Part shown: piece after piece, positions 1-7,758 of the stretch
How the letters are laid out: the number at the start of each line of letters is the position of its first letter
Position numbering within the stretch: position 1 is the first letter of the stretch
Assembly: GCA_964470915.1 (NCBI GenBank)
Contig: CAYYEM010000018.1
Coordinates: 1-29,291, forward strand
Length of the DNA stretch: 29,291 nt
Reading direction: 5' to 3'
DNA from: CAYPXN01 sp964470915
Lineage (GTDB): Bacteria > UBA10199 > JADFYH01
Notes under the pieces: generated by a model
Databases searched by the model: none
Told to the model about the DNA's origin: nothing
What the model saw: only the letters and a program-made list of their open reading frames with translations
Position numbers and translations under genes: made by a program

Positions 1-65
1 ACACCAAAATTTAAAGAAACAAAAACAACTCCTGCTGAAAACAAAATAAGTAATAACCATCTCAT
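1..65 (-). CDS. btuC: Probable cobalamin ABC transporter permease BtuC (N-terminal fragment)
   Basis: Only the first 21 codons are inside the window; the gene runs off the left edge. The translation starts MRWLLLILFSAGVVFVSLNF, a hydrophobic stretch suited to the first membrane helix of a FecCD/BtuC-type permease. The ATG overlaps the TGA of the upstream BtuF-like gene in an ATGA arrangement, and AAAAGGAG lies 5 nt before it, so the start is well supported. The identity rests on position (directly after a BtuF-like gene in a btuB locus) and hydrophobicity, not on recognisable permease motifs, which would lie outside. Any inner-membrane protein could begin this way. Confidence 0.6.
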   Translation of the reverse strand, partial: MRWLLLILFSAGVVFVSLNFG

Positions 66-964
66 GAAGGCTCCTTTTGAGATGGATGAAGTACTTCAAA
101 AAACTTAAGCAGCTCTTGGGGAAGTCTTGGGCTTGCTCGCAGAGCTCCAATATCCCAGAAGTATATTTGTTTGTTTCGAACGGCAGGCAACGCCTTCATT
201 TTTTCAATTTCTTCCTGGGCCTCTTGACGCGCTTTTTCACTAGATTCAGTCCCCATTGCAAAGTTGATGATATACTCTGGCGCTACTGCATAAACTTGTT
301 CAACAGAAAAACTTGGATACTTGAGTTTGCTTTTTGAAACCGCATTCTGAAGACCTAAATAAGGCGCTATATCATCAATTAAATTTCCAGAACCCGCGAC
401 AATTAAGGGATGTTGACCCACAATAAAAAGAGTTCTTGGATTTTTCCAAGCAGGCTTTTGCTGCTGAAGTAATAACACTTTGCTTTGAAGCCTTTGCAAC
501 TGAGCGTCAAAATCAGCCAAAATTTTACGAGCTTCTTCTGTTTTACCTACTTCTATGCCTAATTTCAAAATACTAGTTCTCACTTGATCTAAAGTGTCTG
601 TGGGATAGGTTAATACTTTATAACCTTTGCGCTGCAGATATTCAATTTCACGACGTTGACTATTTTCTTCAGAAGTCACAATCAAATCTGGTTTTTTAGC
701 GAGGAGTTTTTCAATATCTGGCTGGAGATAATCCGAAACTTTATCAATTTTTTGTGCTTCAGGGGGGTAATTACAAAAAGTGGTCACCCCCACAATTTTA
801 TTTCCAAGCCCTAAACTAAAAAGAATCTCGGTAAGATTGGGCTTCAAAGAAACAATTCTTTCATAAGATTGAAGAGACCAGGGCAGGAAAAAAACAAGAC
901 AGATAATAAGCGCTTTAAACAGAGAGTTCGCGCAACCAATTCGAAAAAAGATTTTCCAAGGCAT
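62..964 (-). CDS. btuF: BtuF-like periplasmic cobalamin-binding protein
   Basis: This is a periplasmic substrate-binding protein of the BtuF/FecB type (helical-backbone class III), expected to pass cobalamin from BtuB to the BtuCD ABC transporter. From the ATG at 964 it is 300 residues. A basic N-terminus and a hydrophobic segment (about residues 14-31, FKALIICLVFFLPWSL) form a signal peptide without a lipobox Cys. The mature part opens with RIVSLKPNLTEILFSLGLG, then VGVTTFCNYPPEA and KKPDLIV, all typical of BtuF. The reading frame stays open to 1141, but the extra residues lie over the preceding TPR gene and lack a signal; an ATG at 991 is the alternative. Neither start has a strong Shine-Dalgarno, so coupling to the overlapping TPR gene is likely. 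Its end overlaps the btuC start (ATGA). Confidence 0.85.
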   Translation of the reverse strand: MPWKIFFRIGCANSLFKALIICLVFFLPWSLQSYERIVSLKPNLTEILFSLGLGNKIVGVTTFCNYPPEAQKIDKVSDYLQPDIEKLLAKKPDLIVTSEENSQRREIEYLQRKGYKVLTYPTDTLDQVRTSILKLGIEVGKTEEARKILADFDAQLQRLQSKVLLLQQQKPAWKNPRTLFIVGQHPLIVAGSGNLIDDIAPYLGLQNAVSKSKLKYPSFSVEQVYAVAPEYIINFAMGTESSEKARQEAQEEIEKMKALPAVRNKQIYFWDIGALRASPRLPQELLKFFEVLHPSQKEPS

Positions 965-1667
965 CCAAATGAAGGCCCAAAGCCTCTGCATGAGGGTTTG
1001 AAAACCCTTGGAGCTCTTGTCGCAGGAGCTTGCTTCTCGCTTGAAGTTGTTGAATCGCAACCACATAATCACTCGGTGACAAATCTCTAAGATGGAGCTG
1101 ATCTCTATCTTGATAAATTTTAGAAAAACGTAAATAAACACCCGCTAATTGTCTTTTCTCCGGCTCTTTCGAAAAATGATATTCAGCATTTCCAAAATAG
1201 CGGACAGCTTCTGCATATCTTTCTTGGTGAAGAGCTATTTTCCCTCTCAAGAAATAAGCTTCACCATTTTTGAGGTCCCGTCGTAAAATATTTTCAACTT
1301 CTCTACGAGCCTCTTCTACTCTTCCTAAATTAAAGAGGGCCTCAGCTCTCTTCATTTGCAAAGGTGCTTCCGCACCAATTCTCAATGCTAAATCATAAAA
1401 ACGAAGTGCTGCTAAAGTTTGCGAAGCCTGGAGCATTCTATCTCCTAAAACGCCTAGATGCTGTGCAACATGACGAGGACTCGAGACAGAATGAACTCTT
1501 ACTTTTCCTTGAGAGCCTGCCACGAAATCAGGTTGTGTAAAACTTAAACCCGAAACATTTCGAGGCAAAACCCCTGTAAGTTGTGCAAGATCTGAAGGAG
1601 ATGCTTCTGGAACTTTCAATTCCACACAGCGTCCTTGATTTTGCGAATATAAAAAAATGGAAGCCAC
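915..1667 (-). CDS. TPR-repeat protein of unknown function in the cobalamin locus
   Basis: A 250-residue protein without signal peptide or membrane segment, so probably cytoplasmic. Residues about 83-165 form tetratricopeptide-like helix pairs (ALRFYDLALRIG, RAEALFNLGRVEEARR, AYFLRGKIALHQERYAEAVRYF), a protein-protein interaction fold. The N-terminal 80 residues and the C-terminal helices match nothing I recognise. The start is GTG at 1667, preceded by AAGAAGGG at a good distance. Its last 50 nt overlap the btuF start in another frame, implying co-transcription with btuF. A hairpin in the 129-nt gap upstream may attenuate read-through from the btuB segment. A role in cobalamin uptake is suggested only by position. 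Confidence 0.75.
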   Translation of the reverse strand: MASIFLYSQNQGRCVELKVPEASPSDLAQLTGVLPRNVSGLSFTQPDFVAGSQGKVRVHSVSSPRHVAQHLGVLGDRMLQASQTLAALRFYDLALRIGAEAPLQMKRAEALFNLGRVEEARREVENILRRDLKNGEAYFLRGKIALHQERYAEAVRYFGNAEYHFSKEPEKRQLAGVYLRFSKIYQDRDQLHLRDLSPSDYVVAIQQLQARSKLLRQELQGFSNPHAEALGLHLDALENLFSNWLRELSV

Positions 1668-1736
1668 TCAACGCCCTTCTTATATTGATTATTGAGAAGG
1701 GCAGCCTTGCCATACTCTTAGATTCCAGGTCAACCT

Positions 1737-1776
1737 AAAAATGTGGTGCCAAGTCCTCTGGGGTCTTAGCACCACA
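1737..1776 (-). terminator. Hairpin terminator after the beta-propeller lipoprotein gene
   Basis: TGTGGTGC and GCACCACA form an 8-bp stem (outer bases 1742 and 1776) with further inner pairing. On the minus strand the stem is followed by a T5 run. On the plus strand an AT-rich tract follows, so it could act in both directions. It lies 20 nt beyond the stop codon of the lipoprotein gene and before the TPR gene. The short U-run suggests partial rather than complete termination. Confidence 0.55.
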
Positions 1777-1796
1777 AATATTTCCTTTTTATTTTT

Positions 1797-3137
1797 TTAA
1801 TAAGTAAAAATTGCCGCAATAGTTCCTGGATTATTAGTCAGCAGAAATAAATCTGGCCCTGTGAAATTTACTCCCACTTGACCTGGCCTAAATGACATGG
1901 AACCAACGCCAACTACTCCTGGTGGTGCAGAAAAATCAGCAACTTGATCAGTGAGCGTTGGCTGAGATTGTGTGAGATCTACGGCATAAACCTTACTATT
2001 GTTTGAGCTGGCCACATATAAACCTCCACCATCTGGAGAAATAACGACATCACTTAAATAGTCAGAGCCTATTTCTGTGCTGGTAATCACTATGGGGTTA
2101 TCAAACCCTCTTTTTATTTGGAATGGATTCAAGCCAATTTCTATCACAACGCCTGCCGTCGCACTACCCAAAAAAGCGTTATTTCCATCGGGTGTAATGG
2201 CCCAAGATCTAAAAGAGGGGTATGATAAACCCAAATCTAGGGTGCCAATAGTTGAAGAGGTTTGTGTATTGAACAAATCAACTGTAGCGGGAATAGTGGG
2301 AGAAAAAACAAATGTCACACTGTCATACAAACCAATTCCTGAATTGGTAATCAAAAGATTTCCATCGTCTAGAGCAGTAAGTCCGGTGGAGTTAAACCCG
2401 TTAGCTGCGACGTATGGAATAGCAGAAGGAGTAATAGAATCTCCAACGATATCATAAATTCTCACCAAACTTTGTGTTGCTTTATCAATAGTTCCAAACC
2501 CAGTAAAAGTTAAGTTAGCAAAACTAATATAGAGTTTATTGCCACTGATAGCCAAACCTTGCGGATAAAATGGAGTAAAACTGCCCGATACCTGTCCAGC
2601 ACCAGAGCCATCTCCATTCCTAATGGCTAATGGACTACTGAGGTTAATTGAATCTGTAAATTCAATGGATCCATAAATCGTCGCATTAGAAGGATTAAAG
2701 ATCACTAGCTTCTCGGAACCCAAAACATAAGCATGAGTTGCATCTTTTATGGCTGTACCTATTATAAATCCAAAGCCACTTACAGTCGCTAAATTGGGGA
2801 GTCCTTTGCCTACATCAACAGATAATGGATTCGTATTCAAATCAACAGCAATGATTGCCGGATCAAAGGTTGTCACAAAAGCATAATGATCCAAACCTGG
2901 TATATTCGGAATATCAAGATCAGGTGGATAAACTGAAGCTCCCAAACTTAATGCATTCTTCACTACTTGTGTAATTTTAGGGGAAACCGGGCCAGAATTT
3001 GGAGGAGGAGGTGCATTTTCTGCCGGTGGAATCGTATTCGGTGTAGAAGTCCCAACTGAAGTTCCTCCTCCACATGCTCCCATCCAAGCCATGAGCCCAA
3101 GAAACATTATGTAGATTATTGTTTTTTTAAATTTCAT
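1797..3137 (-). CDS. Beta-propeller (YVTN-like) lipoprotein, candidate BtuG-type cobalamin-binding partner of BtuB
   Basis: A 446-residue exported lipoprotein. The signal peptide ends at a lipobox-like MGAC with the acylated Cys at residue 22. Gly follows, so there is no Asp+2 inner-membrane retention signal and the outer membrane is the likely site. A Gly/Ser/Thr/Pro-rich tether (about 23-53) leads to repeats of the type found in YVTN/YncE beta-propellers: AITPDGNNAFLGSATAG near 310 and SPDGGGLYVASSNNSKVYAV from 367. The start has GGAG 9 nt upstream. The gene begins 21 nt after btuB, downstream of the cobalamin riboswitch, so it is almost certainly co-transcribed with btuB. In Bacteroides, BtuG is a surface beta-propeller lipoprotein that binds cobalamin and caps BtuB. 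A similar role is inferred here from fold and position, not from sequence identity to BtuG. Confidence 0.8.
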   Translation of the reverse strand: MKFKKTIIYIMFLGLMAWMGACGGGTSVGTSTPNTIPPAENAPPPPNSGPVSPKITQVVKNALSLGASVYPPDLDIPNIPGLDHYAFVTTFDPAIIAVDLNTNPLSVDVGKGLPNLATVSGFGFIIGTAIKDATHAYVLGSEKLVIFNPSNATIYGSIEFTDSINLSSPLAIRNGDGSGAGQVSGSFTPFYPQGLAISGNKLYISFANLTFTGFGTIDKATQSLVRIYDIVGDSITPSAIPYVAANGFNSTGLTALDDGNLLITNSGIGLYDSVTFVFSPTIPATVDLFNTQTSSTIGTLDLGLSYPSFRSWAITPDGNNAFLGSATAGVVIEIGLNPFQIKRGFDNPIVITSTEIGSDYLSDVVISPDGGGLYVASSNNSKVYAVDLTQSQPTLTDQVADFSAPPGVVGVGSMSFRPGQVGVNFTGPDLFLLTNNPGTIAAIFTY

Positions 3138-3158
3138 ACTTTCTCCTTTTTTGACGCG

Positions 3159-5135
3159 TTAAATTCTTACTCCCAAACTCGCAAAGGCTGAAAGCCTTGG
3201 CAGTGGAAAGCCTACGGCATCTAACATTTGAATGTTGTTTATATCTTTTACTTCGATGGCAAAGTGCCAGTACTCCAGAAAATTTAAACTTCCTCCCACA
3301 TTCACCTGGGCACGCTTTTTCAAGAAAGTGGTTCCCGAAAAATTAATCGGCAAATCATCAATAAATTGTAATGTGCCATATATAGAGCCCCACTTGTTTT
3401 TCAGAGTCAGTGTCACATTTGCTTTTTGCTTAGGTCGACCGGGTAACTGTTGGCCGGTACTCTGAAGAGTGGCGTGAAGGTAGGTATAATTTCCTGTAAT
3501 ATCCAAATGTTCCCAAGGCGTGAAAGTGAAAGCTAGTTCAGCGCCCTGAGCCCTCACTTCATTTGTGTTCACGGGAGCAATCGTAAACGCACTAATGGGA
3601 ACAAAAATAATAGAGTTATTAATTTCATTTAAAAAGTAATTTGCTGAAAACCAGCCATAAGGATGTTTAATCTCAAAACCTGCGTCAAAATTAATTGCGG
3701 ATTCAGGACGAAGATCTGGATTACCTCGAATAACACCCTCATTAGGGAGGTAGAGTTCAATAAAGTTAGGATAGCGAAAAGAATTGTCGATGTTTGTTTT
3801 AAGAGTTAGCCAATCAAGAGGCTTGCCTTTGAGTCCCAACGACAAAGCTACTTTAGATCCAAAATCTGTTGTATTTTCAAATCTCATCCCAGGATTTACA
3901 AAAAATCTATCTTCCCAAAATGAAATTTCATCTCCCGTATAAACTCCATTTGTAATACGCTGATGAAAGCCTGTTGTCGGGCTTCCAATGGGACTATGAC
4001 TATCGAACCAATCTCTTTTTATTTCATAATTCAGTTTAAAGTGATGAAGCACGAAATCTTGGGGCAAGGAATAATCCCAAGCCATGAGCCCACCCACTGA
4101 ATGATCGAAGTTTTTCACGTCGATCGCTCCACCTAAAGCAGGTTGAGGATCACTAAAATGACTAAAATTATAGCGATAAAAGGGCTGAAGCTGAAGATTA
4201 AGCCCTTCTACTCCCAAAGATTTTAGTTCTGCTTTTAGACTTGTGACATTTTTTAAAAGTCGTTCACGCCCTAAGGGAAGTTGAGAAGGTGCAAATAAAA
4301 TGACTTCTTGTTCGGTGGCAGGAATTTGACGTTTTGATGTAAACCAATCAGAGGTCAAAGAAAGGTTTAATTTTTTTGTTGGGGAAGCCTCAGCTTTAAA
4401 AAGGGCATTATTACTCCAAAAAGAATTATTCGTACGTGTAAACTCCTGTCCTCCACCAATCGATGCTCCCCCAATTATTGTGGGAGTCGTAATAAATTTA
4501 AAATCTCCTGCACTTTTGGCAAAAGTTTGATCGAGTAAAAAAGACCAATTTTCAAAGCGTCGTGAATAACCCAAGTTTTGTTTGGCTGTTTGAAAGGAAC
4601 CCCCACCACCACTTAATTCAAAGCTTTGTTTTTTCTGAGCCCGCTTGGTGATGATATTAATCACTCCCCCCATGGCTTCAGAACCAAACTGAGTACTCGA
4701 AGCTCCTCTAATCACTTCTATTCGATCTAAAGAATCGAGAGGAATAGAAGAAAAATCTACGGCACCTCCCCCAATTGTGTTTAATTTCACTCCATCTAAG
4801 AGAACTAAAACTTGTTCCGCTGAAGAACCCCTAATTCCCACAGTAGTATATTGTCCAAGGCTTCCATATTCTTGAACATCAACACCCACCTGTTGAGAGA
4901 GTATTTCTTGAATGGTTTTAACTTTATTAATAAAAGGCTTGGCGTCTATCACCGTGACAAAACCAGATGGCTTTGCTTTAGAGCTATGCTCTTCGGTGGC
5001 AGTCACTTGAACTTCGCCAATATCTTGGATAGGCTCTGCTGCACAGACAAATGCAGGTCCTTTTATAATCAAAAGACCCTGCAACACGCCTAAAATAAAA
5101 AGAGCCCCGAACTGCGGGGCTTTCATAAACTTCAT
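3159..5135 (-). CDS. btuB: TonB-dependent outer-membrane cobalamin receptor BtuB
   Basis: A 658-residue outer-membrane receptor. It has a signal peptide (from MKFMKAPQFGALFILG to about VCAAEP) and a TonB-box-like segment (GEVQVTA). The plug domain carries TVGIRGSSAEQVLVLLDGVK, IPLDSLDRIEVIRG and SEAMGGVINIITKR, followed by a 22-strand-type barrel ending in ASLGVRI. Cobalamin as substrate follows from the cobalamin riboswitch just upstream and the BtuF-like gene downstream; the protein alone only shows the TonB-receptor family. The frame stays open to 5261, but that part lies in the riboswitch, so the ATG at 5135 is chosen (ATG at 5126 is possible). No strong Shine-Dalgarno sits at normal spacing: GAGGA is 14 nt upstream, in the loop of a small hairpin. 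A terminator hairpin overlaps codons 5-14. Confidence 0.92.
   Translation of the reverse strand: MKFMKAPQFGALFILGVLQGLLIIKGPAFVCAAEPIQDIGEVQVTATEEHSSKAKPSGFVTVIDAKPFINKVKTIQEILSQQVGVDVQEYGSLGQYTTVGIRGSSAEQVLVLLDGVKLNTIGGGAVDFSSIPLDSLDRIEVIRGASSTQFGSEAMGGVINIITKRAQKKQSFELSGGGGSFQTAKQNLGYSRRFENWSFLLDQTFAKSAGDFKFITTPTIIGGASIGGGQEFTRTNNSFWSNNALFKAEASPTKKLNLSLTSDWFTSKRQIPATEQEVILFAPSQLPLGRERLLKNVTSLKAELKSLGVEGLNLQLQPFYRYNFSHFSDPQPALGGAIDVKNFDHSVGGLMAWDYSLPQDFVLHHFKLNYEIKRDWFDSHSPIGSPTTGFHQRITNGVYTGDEISFWEDRFFVNPGMRFENTTDFGSKVALSLGLKGKPLDWLTLKTNIDNSFRYPNFIELYLPNEGVIRGNPDLRPESAINFDAGFEIKHPYGWFSANYFLNEINNSIIFVPISAFTIAPVNTNEVRAQGAELAFTFTPWEHLDITGNYTYLHATLQSTGQQLPGRPKQKANVTLTLKNKWGSIYGTLQFIDDLPINFSGTTFLKKRAQVNVGGSLNFLEYWHFAIEVKDINNIQMLDAVGFPLPRLSAFASLGVRI
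5092..5121 (-). terminator. Intrinsic terminator inside the btuB signal-peptide codons
   Basis: On the minus strand AGCCCCG and CGGGGCT form a 7-bp GC-rich stem with a 5-nt CAGTT loop, followed by CTTTTTATTTT: a textbook Rho-independent terminator. It begins 14 nt after the btuB ATG and encodes A-P-Q-F-G-A-L-F-I-L of the signal peptide. Being the first strong terminator after the cobalamin riboswitch, it is the obvious expression platform. A small hairpin at 5145-5160 (CTCTT/AAGAG, loop CGAGGA) lies between aptamer and terminator and may be part of the switch. Confidence 0.75.
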
Positions 5136-5176
5136 CAAGCACCGCTCTTTCCTCGAAGAGTGTGAAATATTAAAAT

Positions 5177-5325
5177 CAATTGGCCAGGTCTCCTGACTTA
5201 GGATCGCAAACTTCCTTAAGCCTTCCCATCCGCCCTTGGCAGACAGTGACTTTAAGGACACACATGATCCTTCACAGTGGCGGGACCGTCGCAGAATTTC
5301 ACTGCGTTCCCTTAAAAACCAAATG
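5177..5325 (-). promoter_or_regulatory. Cobalamin (B12) riboswitch controlling btuB
   Basis: Read on the minus strand, the conserved cobalamin-aptamer elements occur in order: AAGGGAA near the 5' side, CCGCCACTG in the middle, and the B12 box AGTCAGGAGACCTGGCC near the 3' end. CATTTGG (5319-5325) and CCAATTG (5177-5183) can close most of the outer P1 helix. Adenosyl- or other cobalamins bind such RNAs and repress uptake genes. The aptamer ends 41 nt before the btuB start and is followed by the terminator within the first btuB codons, consistent with transcriptional control. Confidence 0.95.
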
Positions 5326-5343
5326 AATATAATTTAAAGAGCG

Positions 5344-5371
5344 ACTAACAACTGGCTTTGTGCTTTGTCAA
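5344..5371 (-). promoter_or_regulatory. Predicted sigma70-type promoter for the btuB locus
   Basis: A perfect -35 hexamer TTGACA (5366-5371, minus strand) is followed after 16 nt by GTTAGT, a weak -10 match. Transcription would start near 5336, about 10 nt before the riboswitch 5' helix, which supports the assignment. The region lies between the end of the polyprenyl synthase gene and the aptamer. Confidence 0.5.
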
Positions 5372-5379
5372 CTCAGAAC

Positions 5380-6363
5380 TTATTTTCTTCTCTCAATGAT
5401 ATAGTCGGCTAGTTGAATAAGAGCCGTCTTAAATGGACCCTCTGGGTATGGAGCTAAATCACCTTTAGCTTTTTGAATAAATTCAATTGCTTTATTTCGA
5501 GTATAAGAAATGCCTTGGTACTTATCGATTAAAGAGACAATGTCAGCCAGATCTTCTTCGTGAGCTAAAGTGTTTTGCAGCGCTTTTTGAATACGCTCTC
5601 TTTCTGAATTGGAAGATCGACGCATGGCATGAATCAAAGGTAGAGTCATTTTACCTTCTTTAAGGTCGGTTCCAATTAACTTACCCATTTCTTCATTAGA
5701 AGAAACATAATCGAGAGAGTCATCTGCCAACTGAAAAGCCATCCCAATATGATAGCCATAATTTCGCAGTCTTTCTTGATCGGCTTCTGAAGCACGCCCT
5801 AAAAGCGCCCCTACATGAGTAGAGGCTGCAATTAATCGTGCTGTTTTAAAATGAATAATTTGCAGATAAGTTTCTTCACTGAGTCCAAAATCATTAGATT
5901 TTACAATTTCTAAAACCTCACCTTCAGTGGTTTCAGCAGTAGCTTGAGTAATAACATTTAGAACTTTAAAATCCCCATCGCCCGAAATAATCAAGGTGGC
6001 TTTACAATAAAGATAATCTCCCACTAACACGCTCGCAGTATTTCCCCATAAAGCATTAGAAGAGGCCTTGCCTCGGCGAAGAGTCGCATTATCAATGACA
6101 TCATCATGGAGTAATGTTGCTGTATGGATAAATTCAAGTGCGCAAGCTAAGTGGATCGCACGATCACCTTGGTATCCAAATAGTCGGGAAGCTAAAATAC
6201 ATAAAATAGGACGTAAACGTTTTCCACCGGAATGAACAATATGAGAGGCGACCTGTGTCACCATTTCAACAGGAGAATAAAGTTTAGAATGGAGAAACTC
6301 CTCCACTTTTTCAAGATCTTTACGAATAGAAACACAGATATCTTCGATGGAAACCTGAGGCAT
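5380..6363 (-). CDS. Long-chain polyprenyl diphosphate synthase (IspB/HepT type)
   Basis: A 327-residue trans-isoprenyl diphosphate synthase that condenses isopentenyl diphosphate units onto an allylic primer, making the side chain of quinones. It has the family signature GGKRLRP (46-52), the first Asp-rich motif DDVID (87-91, preceded by LLH), RRGK after it, and the second motif DDSLD (214-218) in GMAFQLADDSLDY. Length and motifs match octaprenyl/heptaprenyl synthases better than short-chain farnesyl synthases; product length cannot be read from the sequence. The ATG at 6363 has no strong Shine-Dalgarno (GGAA very close). It follows the bactofilin gene by 51 nt on the same strand. Confidence 0.9.
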   Translation of the reverse strand: MPQVSIEDICVSIRKDLEKVEEFLHSKLYSPVEMVTQVASHIVHSGGKRLRPILCILASRLFGYQGDRAIHLACALEFIHTATLLHDDVIDNATLRRGKASSNALWGNTASVLVGDYLYCKATLIISGDGDFKVLNVITQATAETTEGEVLEIVKSNDFGLSEETYLQIIHFKTARLIAASTHVGALLGRASEADQERLRNYGYHIGMAFQLADDSLDYVSSNEEMGKLIGTDLKEGKMTLPLIHAMRRSSNSERERIQKALQNTLAHEEDLADIVSLIDKYQGISYTRNKAIEFIQKAKGDLAPYPEGPFKTALIQLADYIIERRK

Positions 6364-6414
6364 GTTCCATGCGATATATCGGAGGGAATTTGAATGTCAA
6401 AATAATTCTTCGAT

Positions 6415-6831
6415 CTATTCTTGTACTGAAAAATCAAAAACATTATTAGAAGGTGCTTCAAACTCTACTGGCTTGCGCTGGCCCATCGAGCAATTTCCAT
6501 CAAAAATGGCCCCTTCCTGAACTACTAAAGCTGGCGCTGTAATATCTCCATATACTTCCGCAGGAGGATACATTTCAATGCGACTTCGCGCTTGAATTGT
6601 CCCGTTAACTTTTCCACGAATACTCACACAATCTACTTCAATTTTCCCTTCAATTTCAGCACCTTCTCCAATTACTAAGTAGCCCTCCGAAAAAATTTCT
6701 CCCCGAAAGACACCATTAATTTGGACGCTGCCTTCAAAGGTTAATTTTCCCTCAAAGCGACAACCACGATCTAACAAAGTGGTTGGATTTTCATCGATCA
6801 CTCGAAGTGACCTTTCTCGATCTCCGAACAT
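6415..6831 (-). CDS. Bactofilin-family cytoskeletal protein
   Basis: A 138-residue bactofilin (DUF583/BacA-BacM family). The core from about residue 18 to 120 shows the short glycine-rich repeats of the right-handed beta-helix: CRFEGKLTFEGSVQINGVFR, EGYLVIGEGAEIEGKI, VSIRGKVNGTI, AEVYGDITAP and VVQEGAIFDG. Short non-core tails flank it. Bactofilins polymerise without nucleotide and can scaffold polar or cell-wall functions. In myxobacteria some organise ParA/ParB and a connector protein, so this position 32 nt behind parB is meaningful. AGGAGG lies 6 nt before the ATG, an almost perfect ribosome-binding site. Confidence 0.9.
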   Translation of the reverse strand: MFGDRERSLRVIDENPTTLLDRGCRFEGKLTFEGSVQINGVFRGEIFSEGYLVIGEGAEIEGKIEVDCVSIRGKVNGTIQARSRIEMYPPAEVYGDITAPALVVQEGAIFDGNCSMGQRKPVEFEAPSNNVFDFSVQE

Positions 6832-6863
6832 AAATTACCTCCTGTTTAATATCTTGCTTCGCT

Positions 6864-7721
6864 TTAACCCATTACTGCATTAAAAATTCTATCCAGATCT
6901 TCTTGCGAATAGTAATCAATGACTACTTTTCCTTTTTTCCCCTGGCTTTTGATTTTTACTTTGGTCCCCAAAATTTTGGTCATTTCATTTTCCAAAAAGT
7001 TCATTTGCGGATCTACTTGTTTCGTTTTGATCAATTTTTCAACCTGAACTCCATCACGCAATTTTCGAACCCAATTTTCTATTTCACGAACAGAAAGCTC
7101 CTCTTGAACAACACGACGTGAAAGTTTAAGGCGCATTTCTTCGTCTTCTACACCCAACAAAGCTCTGGCATGTCCCATGGAAACTTTGCCTTCAATAATG
7201 TAGCCACGGATTTCTTCCGAAAGATTTAAAAGACGAATGGTATTGGCCACCGAGGAGCGATCTTTCCCTACTCTTTTAGAGCACTCTTCTTGGGTATATC
7301 GATAGCGATCCATCAATTGTTTGTAAGCCAATGCTTCTTCAATAGGATTCAAATCTTCTCGCTGAATATTCTCTATAAGGGCAAGCTCTAAACAATGATC
7401 TGCATCCGACTCAATCATCACAACAGGCACTTGTTCTAATCCAACAAGTCGCGCTGCTTTTAAGCGCCTTTCGCCCGCCACTAGCTCAAACTGATCTCCA
7501 TCTATTTTTCGAACAATCAGAGGCTGGATAATGCCATTTTCTCGAATGGAGTCTGCCAATTCATCCAATGCTTCTTTGGCAAATAATTTTCGTGGTTGCT
7601 CCCGATTAGGAACAATTCGATTAATTTCACAGAGCAAATAAGGTGTATTCTCTGCTTTTTTCTCTACAGAAGGTGGAATAAGTGAAGCGAGCCCCCTCCC
7701 TAAAGCTTTCTGTTGAAACAT
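6864..7721 (-). CDS. parB: Chromosome-partitioning protein ParB (parS-binding CTPase)
   Basis: A 285-residue ParB/Spo0J. It begins with the usual ALGRGLASLIP. The N-terminal ParB/sulfiredoxin-like CTP-binding domain includes the box II motif GERRLKAARL (83-92) and ENIQREDLNPIEEA (117-130). A helix-turn-helix domain follows (TQEECSKRVGKDRSSVANTI, 143-162), then a C-terminal dimerisation segment. It binds parS, loads as a CTP-dependent clamp and spreads, and works with ParA. GGAGG 6 nt before the ATG supports the start. It lies 37 nt after parA. Two consensus parS sites are in this window, 1.1 and 3.5 kb upstream of the gene. Confidence 0.97.
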   Translation of the reverse strand: MFQQKALGRGLASLIPPSVEKKAENTPYLLCEINRIVPNREQPRKLFAKEALDELADSIRENGIIQPLIVRKIDGDQFELVAGERRLKAARLVGLEQVPVVMIESDADHCLELALIENIQREDLNPIEEALAYKQLMDRYRYTQEECSKRVGKDRSSVANTIRLLNLSEEIRGYIIEGKVSMGHARALLGVEDEEMRLKLSRRVVQEELSVREIENWVRKLRDGVQVEKLIKTKQVDPQMNFLENEMTKILGTKVKIKSQGKKGKVVIDYYSQEDLDRIFNAVMG

Positions 7722-7758
7722 ATTTTTCCTCCCCCCATCTATGGGGCCATTAGGTGAA

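Noticed and set aside
62..1141. Full 359-residue version of the BtuF-like protein starting at 1141
   Set aside because: The extra N-terminus lies over the TPR gene, lacks any signal-peptide logic, and would put the hydrophobic segment at residue 73; the ATG at 964 is preferred.
1797..3137. The YVTN-like lipoprotein as an ordinary cell-surface adhesin or unrelated orphan
   Set aside because: Tight spacing behind btuB and riboswitch control favour a cobalamin role, though sequence alone cannot exclude this.
3147..3162. TTTTTTGACGCGTTAA before btuB stop, identical to part of the minus strand near 11621-11636
   Set aside because: A 16-nt match rich in T and A is not unlikely by chance in about 29 kb, and the contexts are unrelated; not claimed as a repeat family.
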